Positions 11,436-26,531 of a stretch of DNA of 64,000 nucleotides are shown here, piece after piece. The stretch's first letter is position 1. Every line of letters starts with the position of its first letter. The stretch covers positions 3,224,001-3,288,000 of the forward strand of contig JAUJPP010000011.1 of the NCBI GenBank assembly GCA_030562195.1, given 5' to 3'. The stretch is from Nipponacmea schrenckii (taxonomy: Eukaryota > Mollusca > Gastropoda > Lottiidae). Under the pieces are notes generated by a model, which worked only from the letters and a program-made list of their open reading frames with translations, made no database searches and had not been told where the DNA came from. The position numbers and the translations under genes were made by a program.

Positions 11436-13127
11436 TCTCTTAATATACTGGTTAATACACTGTAAGTTTCAATATATACATAGTTAATATACTGTAAGTT
11501 TCAATATATACATAGTTAATATACTGTAAGTTTCAATATATACATAGTTAATATACTGTAAGTTTGAATATATACATAGTTAATATACTGTAAGTTTGAA
11601 TATATACATAGTTAATACACTGTAAGTTTGAATATATACATAGTTAATACACTGTAAGTTTGAATATATACTGGTTAATACACTGTAAGTTTGAATATAT
11701 ACATAGTTAATACACTGTAAGTTTGAATATATACTGGTTAATATACTGTAAGTTTGAATATATACATAGTTAATATACTGTAAGTTTCAATATATACATA
11801 GTTAATACACTGTAAGTTTGAATATATACATAGTTAATATACTGTAAGTTTCAATATATACATAGTTAATATACTGTAAGTTTCAATATATACATAGTTA
11901 ATATACTGTAAGTTTCAATATATAATAGTTAATATACTGTAAGTTTGAATATATACTGGTTAATACACTGTAAGTTTGAATATATACATAGTTAATACAC
12001 TGTAAGTTTGAATATATACTGGTTAATACACTGTAAGTTTGAATATATACATAGTTAATACACTGTAAGTTTGAATATATACATAGTTAATACACTGTAA
12101 GTTTGAATATATACATAGTTAATACACTGTAAGTTTGAATATATACATAGTTAATACACTGTAAGTTTGAATATATACATAGTTAATATACTGTAAGTTT
12201 CAATATATACATAGTTAATATACTGTAAGTTTCAATATATACATAGTTAATACACTGTAAGTTTGAATATATACATAGTTAATACACTGTAAGTTTGAAT
12301 ATATACATAGTTAATATACTGTAAGTTTCAATATATACATAGTTAATATACTGTAAGTTTCAATATATACATAGTTAATATACTGTAAGTTTCAATATAT
12401 ACATAGTTAATATACTGTAAGTTTCAATATATACATAGTTAATACACTGTAAGTTTCAATATATACATAGTTAATATACTGTAAGTTTCAATATATACAT
12501 AGTTAATATACTGTAAGTTTCAATATATACATAGTTAATACACTGTAAGTTTCAATATATACATAGTTAATATACTGTAAGTTTGAATATATACATAGTT
12601 AATATACTGTAAGTTTGAATATATACATAGTTAATATACTGTAAGTTTGAATATATACATAGTTAATATACTGTAAGTTTCAATATATACATAGTTAATA
12701 CACTGTAAGTTTCAATATATACATAGTTAATACACTGTAAGTTTCAATATATACATAGTTAATACACTGTAAGTTTGAATATATACATAGTTAATATACT
12801 GTAAGTTTGAATATATACATAGTTAATATACTGTAAGTTTCAATATATACATAGTTAATATACTGTAAGTTTCAATATATACATAGTTAATATACTGTAA
12901 GTTTCAATATATACATAGTTAATATACTGTAAGTTTCAATATATACATAGTTAATATACTGTAAGTTTCAATATATACATAGTTAATATACTGTAAGTTT
13001 CAATATATACATAGTTAATATACTGTAAGTTTCAATATATACATAGTTAATATACTGTAAGTTTCAATATATACATAGTTAATATACTGTAAGTTTCAAT
13101 ATATACATAGTTAATATACTGTATATC
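11436..13127. repeat. Minisatellite, 30-bp unit, about 56 copies
   Basis: The unit is ATATACATAGTTAATATACT plus GTAAGTTTCA. Variable positions define subtypes: TATACTG or CACACTG, TTTCA or TTTGA, and CATAG or CTGGT. The right third is almost homogeneous for one subtype, while the middle mixes them, as expected for local spread by unequal exchange or slippage. It ends cleanly in unique sequence (CAGTTAGTGTGGAACAG). Confidence 0.97.
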
Positions 13128-13566
13128 AGTTAGTGTGGAACAGTATAAGTTGTTCACTGGACAATCATTCATCACAGAATTCAGGAATATGACAAATTCT
13201 CATCAGAAATTAAAAAAAAATAAAAAAAATTTGTTCATAGCTCGAGCTACCAGTAGAGAACCCTAAAACAAAATAAAGATTTCTCCGAGAAACTGTTTGT
13301 GTAATAAGTTGAAAAGATTTGACCCTGTTTGTTAAGTTTATTGTTAATAAGGTGTGATATTGTATATCTATTGTTATACAATGTAGAACAAGTTAACAAC
13401 TAGATCTTTATTAATTATAATACCTAGAGTCAACAAGTTAATTAGCTAATTAATTACTGGGGGACAGGAAGCTGGTCCAACGTAAACAAGTAGATTTTAA
13501 CTTTTCTAGTCAATTTTAAATATTGTAGGTTGTTTTGTTTTAATTTAACAAGAAGGTACTTTACTG

Positions 13567-13621
13567 CCCCCCTTACCTTACCCCCTCCCCTCCCGTCCCC
13601 TCCCCTCCCCTCCCCTCCCCT
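13567..13621 (-). repeat. (CCCCT)n tract, potential G-quadruplex on minus strand
   Basis: A C-rich run of repeated CCCCT units. The minus strand therefore has many G4-A runs, which meet the usual G3+N1-7 pattern several times over. It lies in intron 1 of the taperin-like gene, so the G-rich strand is the template strand. Confidence 0.75.
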
Positions 13622-13777
13622 CATACAATTTCAATTCTAATTACAAGGTGCCGTGATCCCCCTACTTATCCCCCTGTTTTCTAGACCCCACCCTGTATCT
13701 ACATTCTTACTCTTGATAAAAGCTGGCCATTAATTATTATATAAAGATATAGAGATTTAACTTTAGGGATAATAAAT

Positions 13778-14093
13778 CTTAGAATGAACATAAAATTTAA
13801 AAATATGAAACTTGGCCAATAAGATTATAGTATATATTCATCAGTAGATATAAAAAAAATATTCAAAAACTAAGTATCCATAAAAATGCAATTGATTATT
13901 GAAAAATGCTTAATAAATTGATAAAGGATTTTTAGTAATTACTGAGTTTTGTTTTCCAGATTGTAAGGGATTCTGTTACTTTATAACACCAGATAAGTTC
14001 ACTGATGAATATATACTCATATTGACCATTCTCTGATGAATATATACTCATATTGACCATTCTTGAGAACTAAAATTTTATGTTCATTCTAAG
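13778..14093. mobile_element. MITE with 21-bp perfect terminal inverted repeats
   Basis: Begins CTTAGAATGAACATAAAATT (13778) and ends with its exact reverse complement at 14073-14093 (21 bp). The interior has no coding potential. It holds segments found elsewhere in the window: a TATATTCATCAGTAGATAT stretch, AAATGCAATTGATTATTGAA, GATTCTGTTACTTTATAACA, and two tandem copies of the 30-bp unit TGATGAATATATACTCATAT plus TGACCATTCT. Conserved sequence continues outside the repeat (GACGCAGTATCACTTTAAAT), so the true ends may lie about 20 bp further out. Transposase source unknown. Confidence 0.8.
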
Positions 14094-14565
14094 ACGCAGT
14101 ATCACTTTAAATAAGAACTTACAATGGTTATAAAAGAAACTGAACACAACTTGATCTAGTCTTTTCTAAACAGATGTTTTCTTTATACATCATTCAAGTT
14201 GAACAAGTCAGTTTTTAAAACAGTAAATGTATACAGGTATTATTGACTAGTCTTGCATCTTTTACCTGTAGTTTACCTGTAGTTTACCTGTAGATTACAG
14301 TAAGTTGACATTACCTGTACTTGAATTTAGACAAGTACAGTTTTTACACTCTAATGTAAACAAGGCTTGGTTCTTCTTCTTCCTCTTTCTGAAATTTAAT
14401 TGTTTAAAAATATCATCTTCAGTTATAAACACAAGTCATTTATACTTGTAACACAACCCCTTATTTCTCTCCTCGTTTGTTGGCAATAGAAAGATAGTTT
14501 TTCTACAGAAACTCTGAAAAGGATTGCTAAGTTGGTCGTCTTTACTACCAAATAAACATTATTAA

Positions 14566-15077
14566 CTATGTGGACTCTCTGAAAGGGAGAATAAACAATA
14601 TAAGCTATGTGGACTCTCTAAAAGGGAGAATAGACAATATAAGCTATGTGGACTCTCTGAAAGGGAGAATAGACAATATAAGCTATGTGGACTCTCTGAA
14701 AGGGAGAATAGACAATATAAGCTATGTGGACTCTCTGAAAGGGAGAATAGACAATATAAGCTATGTGGACTCTCTAAAAGGGAGAATAGACAATATAAGC
14801 TATGTGGACTCTCTAAAAGGGAGAATAGACAATATAAGCTATGTGGACTCTCTAAAAGGGAGAATAGACAATATAAGCTATTGCACTCTCTAAAAGGGAG
14901 AATAGACAATATAAGCTATGTGGACTCTCTAAAAGGGAGAATAGACAATATAAGCTATGTGGACTCTCTGAAAGGGAGAATAAACAATATAAGCTATGTG
15001 GACTCTCTAAAAGGGAGAATAGACAATATAAGCTATGTGGACTCTCTAAAAGGGAGAATAAACAATATAAGCTATGT
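14566..15077. repeat. Minisatellite, 39-bp unit, 13 copies
   Basis: The unit is GTGGACTCTCTGAAAGGG plus AGAATAGACAATATAAGCTAT. Units alternate between CTGAAAGG and CTAAAAGG and between ATAGAC and ATAAAC. The unit is a multiple of 3, so 85-115-codon frames stay open on both strands; these are rejected as genes. Confidence 0.97.
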
Positions 15078-15827
15078 TTTAACCTGGGCCTATGTTTGTT
15101 ATCTGAGTATAAGATATGTAAAGAATGTATCACTATGATATCTTACACCATTATTTTACACCCGAGTATCTGTCAGGGTCAGTATAGATAACAACAGGGG
15201 GGTGGCACCCTTAACCTTACTGTCATTAAGGTATGGTTGCTCTCTGGTTTAAAGGTGCCCACACAAAGGCAGAAAAGTTTTTGCCCATTTTTTCATCTAA
15301 TTTAACAAGTAAAATTTGAAAGTGTAAGTAATAAAAAAGAACTCAAAACAAAACTCTGTAAAACAAAGTTGAAAAGAGATTTGTTAAAATATTTGAAATT
15401 TTGAATTTATAACCGAGGTTTAATATTACATCATTAAGTAAAATAATGGAAGACAGGAAGTAAAAGTGTCGACTTCATAGTAAGCACTGTAGCTTTTGAC
15501 ACCAGGTATAAATACTGTAGTTCGCAGTAGAGGTAAGATTCATTCAGTTACTTGAGTTTAGTACGACCACACGTCTAACTAACTTAATTCTCATCATGTC
15601 TGGGTGTAAATTGTAAAGAGCAGAAATTTTCAGAGTGATGGTGAAAATAATGAAATTTAAAACTGAAATTAATTGCTTCAGTAAATCATAAATAATAATA
15701 TGTAAATATAGTCATGTCGAATATTTTAATAGAAATTTATAACATTACAGTAACATATAACCATATATAATATATTGACCTGTTTTAAACTGAAGCCTTA
15801 TTCTACAAATCTTGATATATAGTCAAA
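15078..15827. other. Unique intronic sequence, no gene seen
   Basis: AT-rich DNA between two arrays in intron 1 of the taperin-like gene. Nothing recognisable on either strand. Confidence 0.5.
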
Positions 15828-16818
15828 CTCAGGAGTAGTATACTATATAAACTGATGATGACAATGTAAACTGTAGAAACATTGTGTACAATAAAATCTC
15901 AGGAGTAGTATACTATATAAACTGATGATGACAATGTAAATTGTAGAAACATTGTGTACAATAAAACTCAGGAGTAGTATACTATATAAACTGATAATGA
16001 CAATGTAAATTGTAGAAACATTGTGTACAATAAAACTCAGGAGTAGTATACTATATAAACTGATGATGACAATGTAAATTGTTGAAACATTGTGTACAAT
16101 AAAACTCAGGAGTAGTATACTATATAAACTGATGATGACAATGTAAATTGTTGAAACATTGTGTACAATAAAACTCAGGAGTAGTATACTATATAAACTG
16201 ATGATGACAATGTAAATTGTAGAAACATTGTGTACAATAAAACTCAGGAGTAGTATACTATATAAACTGATGATGATAATGTAAATTGTTGAAACATTGT
16301 GTACAATAAAACTCAGGAGTAGTATACTATATAAACTGATGATGACAATGTAAATTGTTGAAACGTTGTGTACAATAAAACTCAGAGTAGTATACTATAT
16401 AAACTGATGATGATAATGTAAATTGTAGAAACATTGTGTACAATAAAACTCAGGAGTAGTATACTATATAAACTGATGATGACAATGTAAATTGTTGAAA
16501 CATTGTGTACAATAAAACTCAGGAGTAGTATACTATATAAACTGATGATGACAATGTAAATTGTAGAAACATTGTGTACAATAAAACTCAGGAGTAGTAT
16601 ACTATATAAACTGATGATGACAATGTAAATTGTAGAAACATTGTGTACAATAAAACTCAGGAGTAGTATACTATATAAACTGATAATGACAATGTAAATT
16701 GTGAAACATGTGTACAATAAAACTCAGGAGTAGTATACTATATAAACTGATAATAATGTAATGTGAAACATTGTGTACAATAAAATCTAAGTAGTATACT
16801 ATATAAACTGATAATGAT
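15828..16818. repeat. Minisatellite, 69-bp unit, about 14 copies
   Basis: The unit is CTCAGGAGTAGTATACTATA, TAAACTGATGATGACAATGT, AAATTGTAGAAACATTGTGT, ACAATAAAA. Spacing is 69 bp, 70 for the first copy. The last two copies lose bases (GTGAAACATGTG; GATAATAATG), so the right edge is degraded where it meets the 31-bp array. The minus-strand frame at 16382-16717 is a by-product. Confidence 0.97.
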
Positions 16819-16844
16819 TTTTATGTTAATTTTCAAGTAGAAAT

Positions 16845-19800
16845 ATTGATAATATATATTTATTCAAGTAGAAATATTGATAATATATATTTATTCAACT
16901 AGAAATATTGATAATATATATTTATTCAGAGTAGAAATATTGATAATATATATTTATTCAAGTAGAAATATTGATAATATATATTTATTCAAGTAGAAAT
17001 ATTGATAATATATATTTATTCAAGTAGAAATATTGATAATATATATTTATTCATAGTATAAATATTGATAATATATATTTATTCAAGTAGAAATATTGAT
17101 AATATATATTTATTCAAGTAGAAATATTGATAATATATATTTATTCAAGTAGAAATATTGATAATATATATTTATTCAAGTAGAAATATTGATAATATAT
17201 ATTTATTCAAGTAGAAATATTGATAATATATATTTATTCAAGTAGAAATATTGATAATATATATTTATTCAAGTAGAAATATTGATAATATATATTTATT
17301 CAAGTAGAAATATTGATAATATATATTTATTCAACTAGAAATATTGATAATATATATTTATTCCAGTAGAAATATTGATAATATATATTTATTCAAGTAG
17401 AAATATTGATAATATATATTTATTCAAGTAGAAATATTGATAATATATATTTATTCAAGTAGAAATATTGATAATATATATTTATTCAAGTAGAAATATT
17501 GATAATATATATTTATTCCAGTAGAAATATTGATAATATATATTTATTCAAGTAGAAATATTGATAATATATATTTATTCCAGTAGAAATATTGATAATA
17601 TATATTTATTCAAGTAGAAATATTGATAATATATATTTATTCAGTAGAAATATTGATAATATATATTTATTCAAGTAGAAATATTGATAATATATATTTA
17701 TTCAAGTAGAAATATTGATAATATATATTTATTCCAGTAGAAATATTGATAATATATATTTATTCAAGTAGAAATATTGATAATATATATTTATTCCAGT
17801 AGAAATATTGATAATATATATTTATTCAGTAGAAATATTGATAATATATATTTATTCCAGTAGAAATATTGATAATATATATTTATTCAAGTAGAAATAT
17901 TGATAATATATATTTATTCCAGTAGAAATATTGATAATATATATTAGTTCAACTAGAAATATTGATAATATATATTTATTCCAGTAGAAATATTGATAAT
18001 ATATATTTATTCCAGTAGAAATATTGATAATATATATTTATTCAAGTAGAAATATTGATAATATATATTTATTCAAGTAGAAATATTGATAATATATATT
18101 TATTCAAGTAGAAATATTGATAATATATATTTATTCAAGTAGAAATATTGATAATATATATTTATTCAAGTAGAAATATTGATAATATATATTTATTCCA
18201 GTAGAAATATTGATAATATATATTTATTCAAGTAGAAATATTGATAATATATATTATTCAAGTAGAAATATTGATAATATATATTTATTCAGTAGAAATA
18301 TTGATAATATATATTTATTCCAGTAGAAATATTGATAATATATATTTATTCAAGTAGAAATATTGATAATATATATTTATTCAAGTAGAAATATTGATAA
18401 TATATATTTATTCAAGTAGAAATATGATATATATATTTATTCTGAAATATTGATAATATAATTTATTCCAGTAGAAATATGATAATATATATTTATTCCA
18501 GTAGAAATATTGATAATATATATTTATTCAAGTAGAAATATTGATAATATATATTTATTCAAGTAGAAATATTGATAATATATATTTATTCAAGTAGAAA
18601 TATGATAATATATATTTATTCCAGTAGAAATATTGATAATATATATTTATTCAAGTAGAAATATTGATAATATATATTTATTCAAGTAGAAATATTGATA
18701 ATATATATTTATTCAAGTAGAAATATTGATAATATATATTTATTCAAGTAGAAATATTGATAATATATATTTATTCAAGTAGAAATATTGATAATATATA
18801 TTTATTCAAGTAGAAATATTGATAATATATATTTATTCAAGTAGAAATATTGATAATATATATTTATTCCAGTAGAAATATTGATAATATATATTTATTC
18901 AAGTAGAAATATTGATAATATATATTTATTCAGTAGAAATATTGATAATATATATTTATTCAAGTAGAAATATTGATAATATATATTTATTCAGTAGAAA
19001 TATTGATAATATATATTTATTCAAGTAGAAATATTGATAATATATATTTATTCCAGTAGAAATATTGATAATATATATTTATTCAAGTAGAAATATTGAT
19101 AATATATATTTATTCAAGTAGAAATATTGATAATATATATTTATTCAAGTAGAAATATTGATAATATATATTTATTAAGTAGAAATATTGATAATATATA
19201 TTTATTCAAGTAGAAATATTGATAATATATATTTATTCAAGTAGAAATATTGATAATATATATTTATTCAAGTAGAAATATTGATAATATATATTTATTA
19301 AGTAGAAATATTGATAATATATATTTATTCAAGTAGAAATATTGATAATATATATTTATTCAAGTAGAAATATTGATAATATATATTTATTCAAGTAGAA
19401 ATATTGATAATATATATTTATTCAAGTAGAAATATTGATAATATATATTTATTCAAGTAGAAATATTGATAATATATATTTATTCAGTAGAAATATTGAT
19501 AATATATATTTATTCAAGTAGAAATATTGATAATATATATTTATTCAAGTAGAAATATTGATAATATATATTTATTCAAGTAGAAATATTGATAATATAT
19601 ATTTATTCAAGTAGAAATATTGATAATATATATTTATTCAAGTAGAAATATTGATAATATATATTTATTCAAGTAGAAATATTGATAATATATATTTATT
19701 CCAGTAGAAATATTGATAATATATATTTATTCAAGTAGAAATATTGATAATATATATTTATTCAAGTAGAAATATTGATAATATATATTTATTCAAGTAG

Positions 19801-22800
19801 AAATATTGATAATATATATTTATTCCAGTAGAAATATTGATAATATATATTTATTCAAGTAGAAATATTGATAATATATATTTATTCAAGTAGAAATATT
19901 GATAATATATATTTATTCCAGTAGAAATATTGATAATATATATTTATTCAAGTAGAAATATTGATAATATATATTTATTCAAGTAGAAATATTGATAATA
20001 TAGTAGAAATATTGATAATATATATTTATTCCAGTAGAAATATTGATAATATATATTTATTCAAGTAGAAATATTGATAATATATATTTATTCCAGTAGA
20101 AATATTGATAATATATATTTATAATAGAAATATTGATAATATATATTTATTCCAGTAGAAATATTGATAATATATATTTATTCAAGTAGAAATATTGATA
20201 ATATATATTTATTCAAGTAGAAAATTGATAATATATATTTATTCCAGTAGAATATTGATAATATTATTTATTCAGTAGAAATATTGATAATATATATTTA
20301 TTCATAGAAATATTGATAATATTATTTATTCATAGAAATATTGATAATATATATTTATTCAAAGAAATGAATATAATTTATTCAAGTAGAAATATGATAA
20401 TATATATTTATTCAGTAGAAATATTGATTATTATTTATTCAGTAGAAATATTATAAATTATTTATTCAGTAGAAAATTGTAATATATATTTTTCAAGTAG
20501 AAATATTGATAATATATATTTATTCAAGTAAATATTGATAATAATATTTATTCAGTAGAATATTGTAATATATATTTATTCATAAAATAATAATATATAT
20601 TTTTCATGAAATATTGTAAAATATTTATTCAATAGAAATATTGATAAATATATTATTCAAGTAGAAAATTGATAAATATAATTCCAGTAGAATATTATAA
20701 ATATATTTATTCAAGTAGAAATATTGATAAATAATATTCAAGTAGAATATTGATAAATATATTTATTCAAGTAGAATATTGATAAATATAATTCAGTAGA
20801 AATATTATAATATATATTTATTCAGTAGAAATATTGATAAATATAATTCAGTAGAATATATAATATTATTATTCAAGTAGAAATATTGATAAATATAATT
20901 CAGTAGAATATTATAAATATATTTATTCAAGTAGAAATATTGATAAATATAATTCAAGTAGAAATATGATAATATATATTTAAAGTAGAAATATTGATAA
21001 ATATAATTCAGTAGAAATATTGATAATATATATTTATTCAGTGAAATATTGATAATATATATTTATTCCAGTAAAATATTGAAATATTATTTATTCAAGT
21101 AGAAATATTGATAATAATATTCATAAAATATGATAATATATATTTATTCAGTAATTTGAAATTATATTTATTCGTGAAATATTATATATATTTTATTCAA
21201 TAGAAATATTGATAATATTATTTATTCAGTAGAAATATTGATAATATATATTTATTCAGTAGAAATATTGATAATATATATTTATTCATAGAAATATTGA
21301 TAATATATATTTATTCAATAGAAATATTGATAAATATATTTATTCATAGAAATATTGATAATATATATTTATTCAGTAGAATATTGATAATATATATTTA
21401 TTCAGTAGAAATATTGATAATATATATTTATTCCAGTAGAAATATTGATAATATATATTTATTCAGTAAAATATTGATATATATTTTATTCCAGTAGAAT
21501 ATTGATAATATATATTATTCAGTAGAAATATTGATAATATATATTTTTGAGAAAATGATAAATATTATTCAGTAGAAATATTGATTATTATTTATTCAGT
21601 AGAAATATTATAAATATTATTCAGTGAAAATTGTAAAAATTTTTCAAGTAGAAATATGATAAATAATTTATTCTAGAAATATATAATAATATTTATTCAT
21701 GAATATTTAATAAATTTATAATAGAAATATTATAATATATATTTTTAATGAAATATTAAATTATATTTATTCATAGAAATATTATAAATATATTTATTAA
21801 TAGAAAATTGTAAATAAATTCAAGTAGAATATTATAAATATATTTATTATGAAAATTGATAAATAATTCAAGTAGAATATTGATAATATATTATTCAGTG
21901 AAAATTTAAATAAATTCAGAGAAATATTATAATATATATTATTCAAGTAGAAAATTGTAAATAAATTCAGTAGAATATTATAATATATATTATTCAGTAG
22001 AAAATTGTAAATAAATTCATAGAATATTATAAATATATTTATTCAAGTGAAAATTGTAAATAAATTCAGAGAAATTTATAATTATTAAGTAGAAAATTGA
22101 TAAATAAATCAGTGAAATTTAAAAATATTCAAGTAGAAATATTGTAAATAAATTCAGTAAATATATAATATATATATTAAGTGAAATTTATAATAATATA
22201 TCCATAAAATATGATAATATATATTTATTCATAAAATATGATAATATATATTTATTCAAGTAAAATTTGAAATTATATTATTAAATATAATATATATTAA
22301 TATGATAAATTATATTTAGAAAATTGATAATAAAATTCAATAGAAATATTGATAATAAATTTAATAGAAAATTGTAATAATATTTATTAATAAAAATGAT
22401 AATATAATATTGTAAATTGTAAAAATTTTTCAATAGAAAATGTAAATAATATTCATAAATATGATAATAATATTTATCATAATATTGTAATAAATTATAA
22501 GTAGAATATATAAATATATTTTTAATGAAAATTGTATATATTTAAATAGAAATATTTAAATATATATTCAGTAGAAAATTGTAAATAAAATTCATAGAAA
22601 TATTGATAATATATATTTATTCATAGAAATATGATAAATATATATTAAGTAGAAAATTGTAAATAAATTCAAGAGAAATATTATAATATATATATTAGTA
22701 GAAAATTGTAATATTATTTATTCAATAGAAAAGTAAATTTTTTTCAATAAAATAGATAATATATATTTATTAAATGAAATTTGAAAATTTTTAAATAAAA

Positions 22801-25800
22801 TATGATAATATATTTATTAATAGAAAATTGATAAATAAATTCAAGTAGAATATTATAAATATATTTATTAAGTAGAAAATTGTAAATAAATTCATAGAAT
22901 ATTATAAATATATAAAAGTAAAATTTGAAAATTTTTACAATAAATATTGATAATATAATTTATTCAAGTAAATTTGAAAATTTTTACAATAAAATATGAT
23001 AATATATATTTAAATAGAAAATGTAAATTTTTATTCCAGAATATTGATAATATATATTTATTCCAGTAGAATATTATATAAATTTATTCAATGAAATTTG
23101 AAAATTATTTATTCATAGAAATATTATAAATATATTATTCAAGTAGAAATATTGATAATATATATTTATTCAATAGAAAATGTAAATATATTTATTCAAT
23201 AAAATATGATAATATATATTTATCATAGAAATATTGATAAATATTTTATTCATAGAAATATTATAAATATATTATTCAAGTAGAAATATTGATAATATAT
23301 ATTCAGTAGAAATATTGTAATTATATTTATTCAAGTAGAAATATTGATAATATATATTTATTCATAAATATTGAAATATTATTTATTCGTAGAAATATTG
23401 ATAATATATATTTATTCATAGAAATATTGATAATATATATTTATTCAAGTAGAAATATTGATAATATATATTTATTCAGTAGAAATATTGATAATATATA
23501 TTTATTCCAGTAGAAATATTGATAATATATATTTATTCCAGTAGAAATATTGATAATATTATTTATTCAGTAGAAATATTGATAATATATATTTATTCAT
23601 AGAAATATTGATAATATATATTTATTCATAGAAATATTGATAATATATATTTATTCAATAGAAATATTGATAATATATATTTATTCATAGAAATATTGAT
23701 AATATATATTTATTCAAGTAGAAATATTGATAATATATATTTATTCAAGTAGAAATATTGATAATATATATTTATTCATAGAAATATTGATAATATATAT
23801 TTATTCAGTAGAAATATTGATAATATATATTTATTCCAGTAGAAATATTGATAATATATATTTATTCATAGAAATATTGATAATATATATTTATTCCATA
23901 GAAATATTGATAATATATATTTATTCATAGAAATATTGATAATATATATTTATTCCATAGAAATATTGATAATATATATTTATTCAAGTAGAAATATTGA
24001 TAATATTATTTATTCAAGTAAAATATTGATAATATATATTTATTCATAGAAATATTGATAATATATATTTATTCAAGTAGAAATATTGATAATATATATT
24101 TATTCAGTAAAATATTGATAATATATATTTATTCAGTAGAAATATTGATAATATATATTTATTCAGTAGAAATATTGATAATATATATTTATTCATAGAA
24201 ATATTGATAATATATATTTATTCAAGTAGAAATATTGATAATATATATTATTCCAGTAGAAATATTGATAATATATATTTATTCAATAGAAATATTGATA
24301 ATATATATTTATTCCAGTAGAAATATTGATAATATATATTTATTATAGAAATATTGATAATATATATTTATTCCAGTAGAAATATTGATAATATATATTT
24401 ATTCAAGTAGAAATATTGATAATATATATTTATTCAATAGAAATATTGATAATATATATTTATTCCAGTAGAAATATTGATAATATATATTTATTCAGTA
24501 GAAATATTGATAATATATATTTATTCAAGTAGAAATATTGATAATATATATTTATTCCAGTAGAAATATTGATAATATATATTTATTCAAGTAGAAATAT
24601 TGATAATATATATTTATTCAGTAGAAATATTGATAATATATATTTATTCAGTAGAAATATTGATAATATATATTTATTCAAGTAGAAATATTGATAATAT
24701 ATATTTATTCAGTAGAAATATTGATAATATATATTTATTCAAGTAGAAATATTGATAATATATATTTATTCAGTAGAAATATTGATAATATATATTTATT
24801 CCAGTAGAAATATTGATAATATATATTTATTCCAGTAGAAATATTGATAATATATATTTATTCCAGTAGAAATATGATAATATATATTTATTCCAGTAGA
24901 AATATTGATAATATATATTTATTCCAGTAGAAATATTGATAATATATATTTATTCCAGTAGAAATATTGATAATATATATTTATTCCAGTAGAAATATTG
25001 ATAATATATATTTATTCAAGTAGAAATATTGATAATATATATTTATTCCAGTAGAAATATTGATAATATATATTTATTCAAGTAGAAATATTGATAATAT
25101 ATATTTATTCCAGTAGAATTACTGATAATATATATTTATTCCAGTAGAATTACTGATAATATATATTTATTCCAGTAGAAATACTGATAATATATATTTA
25201 TTCCAGTAGAAATATTGATAATATATATTTATTCCAGTAGAAATATTGATAATATATATTTATTCAAGTAGAATTACTGATAATATATATTTATTCAAGT
25301 AGAAATATTGATAATATATATTTATTCCAGTAGAAATATTGATAATATATATTTATTCCAGTAGAAATATTGATAATATATATTTATTCCAGTAGAAATA
25401 TTGATAATATATATTTATTCCAGTAGAAATATTGATAATATATATTTATTCCAGTAGAAATATTGATAATATATATTTATTCCAGTAGAAATATTGATAA
25501 TATATATTTATTCCAGTAGAAATATTGATAATATATATTTATTCAAGTAGAAATATTGATAATATATATTTATTCAAGTAGAAATATTGATAATATATAT
25601 TTATTCCAGTAGAAATATTGATAATATATATTTATTCAAGTAGAAATATTGATAATATATATTTATTCCAGTAGAAATATTGATAATATATATTTATTCC
25701 AGTAGAAATATTGATAATATATATTTATTCCAGTAGAAATATTGATAATATATATTTATTCAAGTAGAAATATTGATAATATATATTTATTCAAGTAGAA

Positions 25801-26531
25801 ATATTGATAATATATATTTATTCCAGTAGAAATATTGATAATATATATTTATTCCAGTAGAAATATTGATAATATATATTTATTCAAGTAGAAATATTGA
25901 TAATATATATTTATTCAGTAGAAATATTGATAATATATATTTATTCCAGTAGAAATATTGATAATATATATTTATTCCAGTAGAAATATTGATAATATAT
26001 ATTTATTCAAGTAGAAATATTGATAATATATATTTATTCAAGTAGAAATATTGATAATATATATTTATTCAAGTAGAAATATTGATAATATATATTTATT
26101 CCAGTAGAAATATTGATAATATATATTTATTCCAGTAGAAATATTGATAATATATATTTATTCAAGTAGAAATATTGATAATATATATTTATTCAAGTAG
26201 AAATATTGATAATATATATTTATTCAAGTAGAAATACTGATAATATATATTTATTCCAGTAGAAATATTGATAATATATATTTATTCAAGTAGAAATATT
26301 GATAATATATATTTATTCAAGTAGAAATATTGATAATATATATTTATTCAAGTAGAAATATTGATAATATATATTTATTCCAGTAGAAATATTGATAATA
26401 TATATTTATTCAAGTAGAAATATTGATAATATATATTTATTCCAGTAGAAATATTGATAATATATATTTATTCCAGTAGAAATATTGATAATATATATTT
26501 ATTCAAGTAGAAATATTGATAATATATATTT
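16845..26531. repeat. Large satellite array, 31-bp unit, roughly 300 copies
   Basis: The unit is AAGTAGAAATATTGATAATA plus TATATTTATTC. Subtypes differ at the start of the unit (CAAGTAG, CCAGTAG, CAGTAG, CATAG). Left (16845 to about 20220) and right (about 23390-26531) parts are regular. The middle is badly eroded, nearly always by loss of one or more bases. The right end stops abruptly at TTTAATGGGCTG. At 9.7 kb this is the largest array in the window and lies wholly inside intron 1 of the taperin-like gene. Short open frames at 21297 and 23727 are by-products. Confidence 0.97.

Noticed and set aside
14566..15077. CRISPR-like array
   Set aside because: There are no unique spacers; adjacent units are whole tandem copies, and the genome is eukaryotic.
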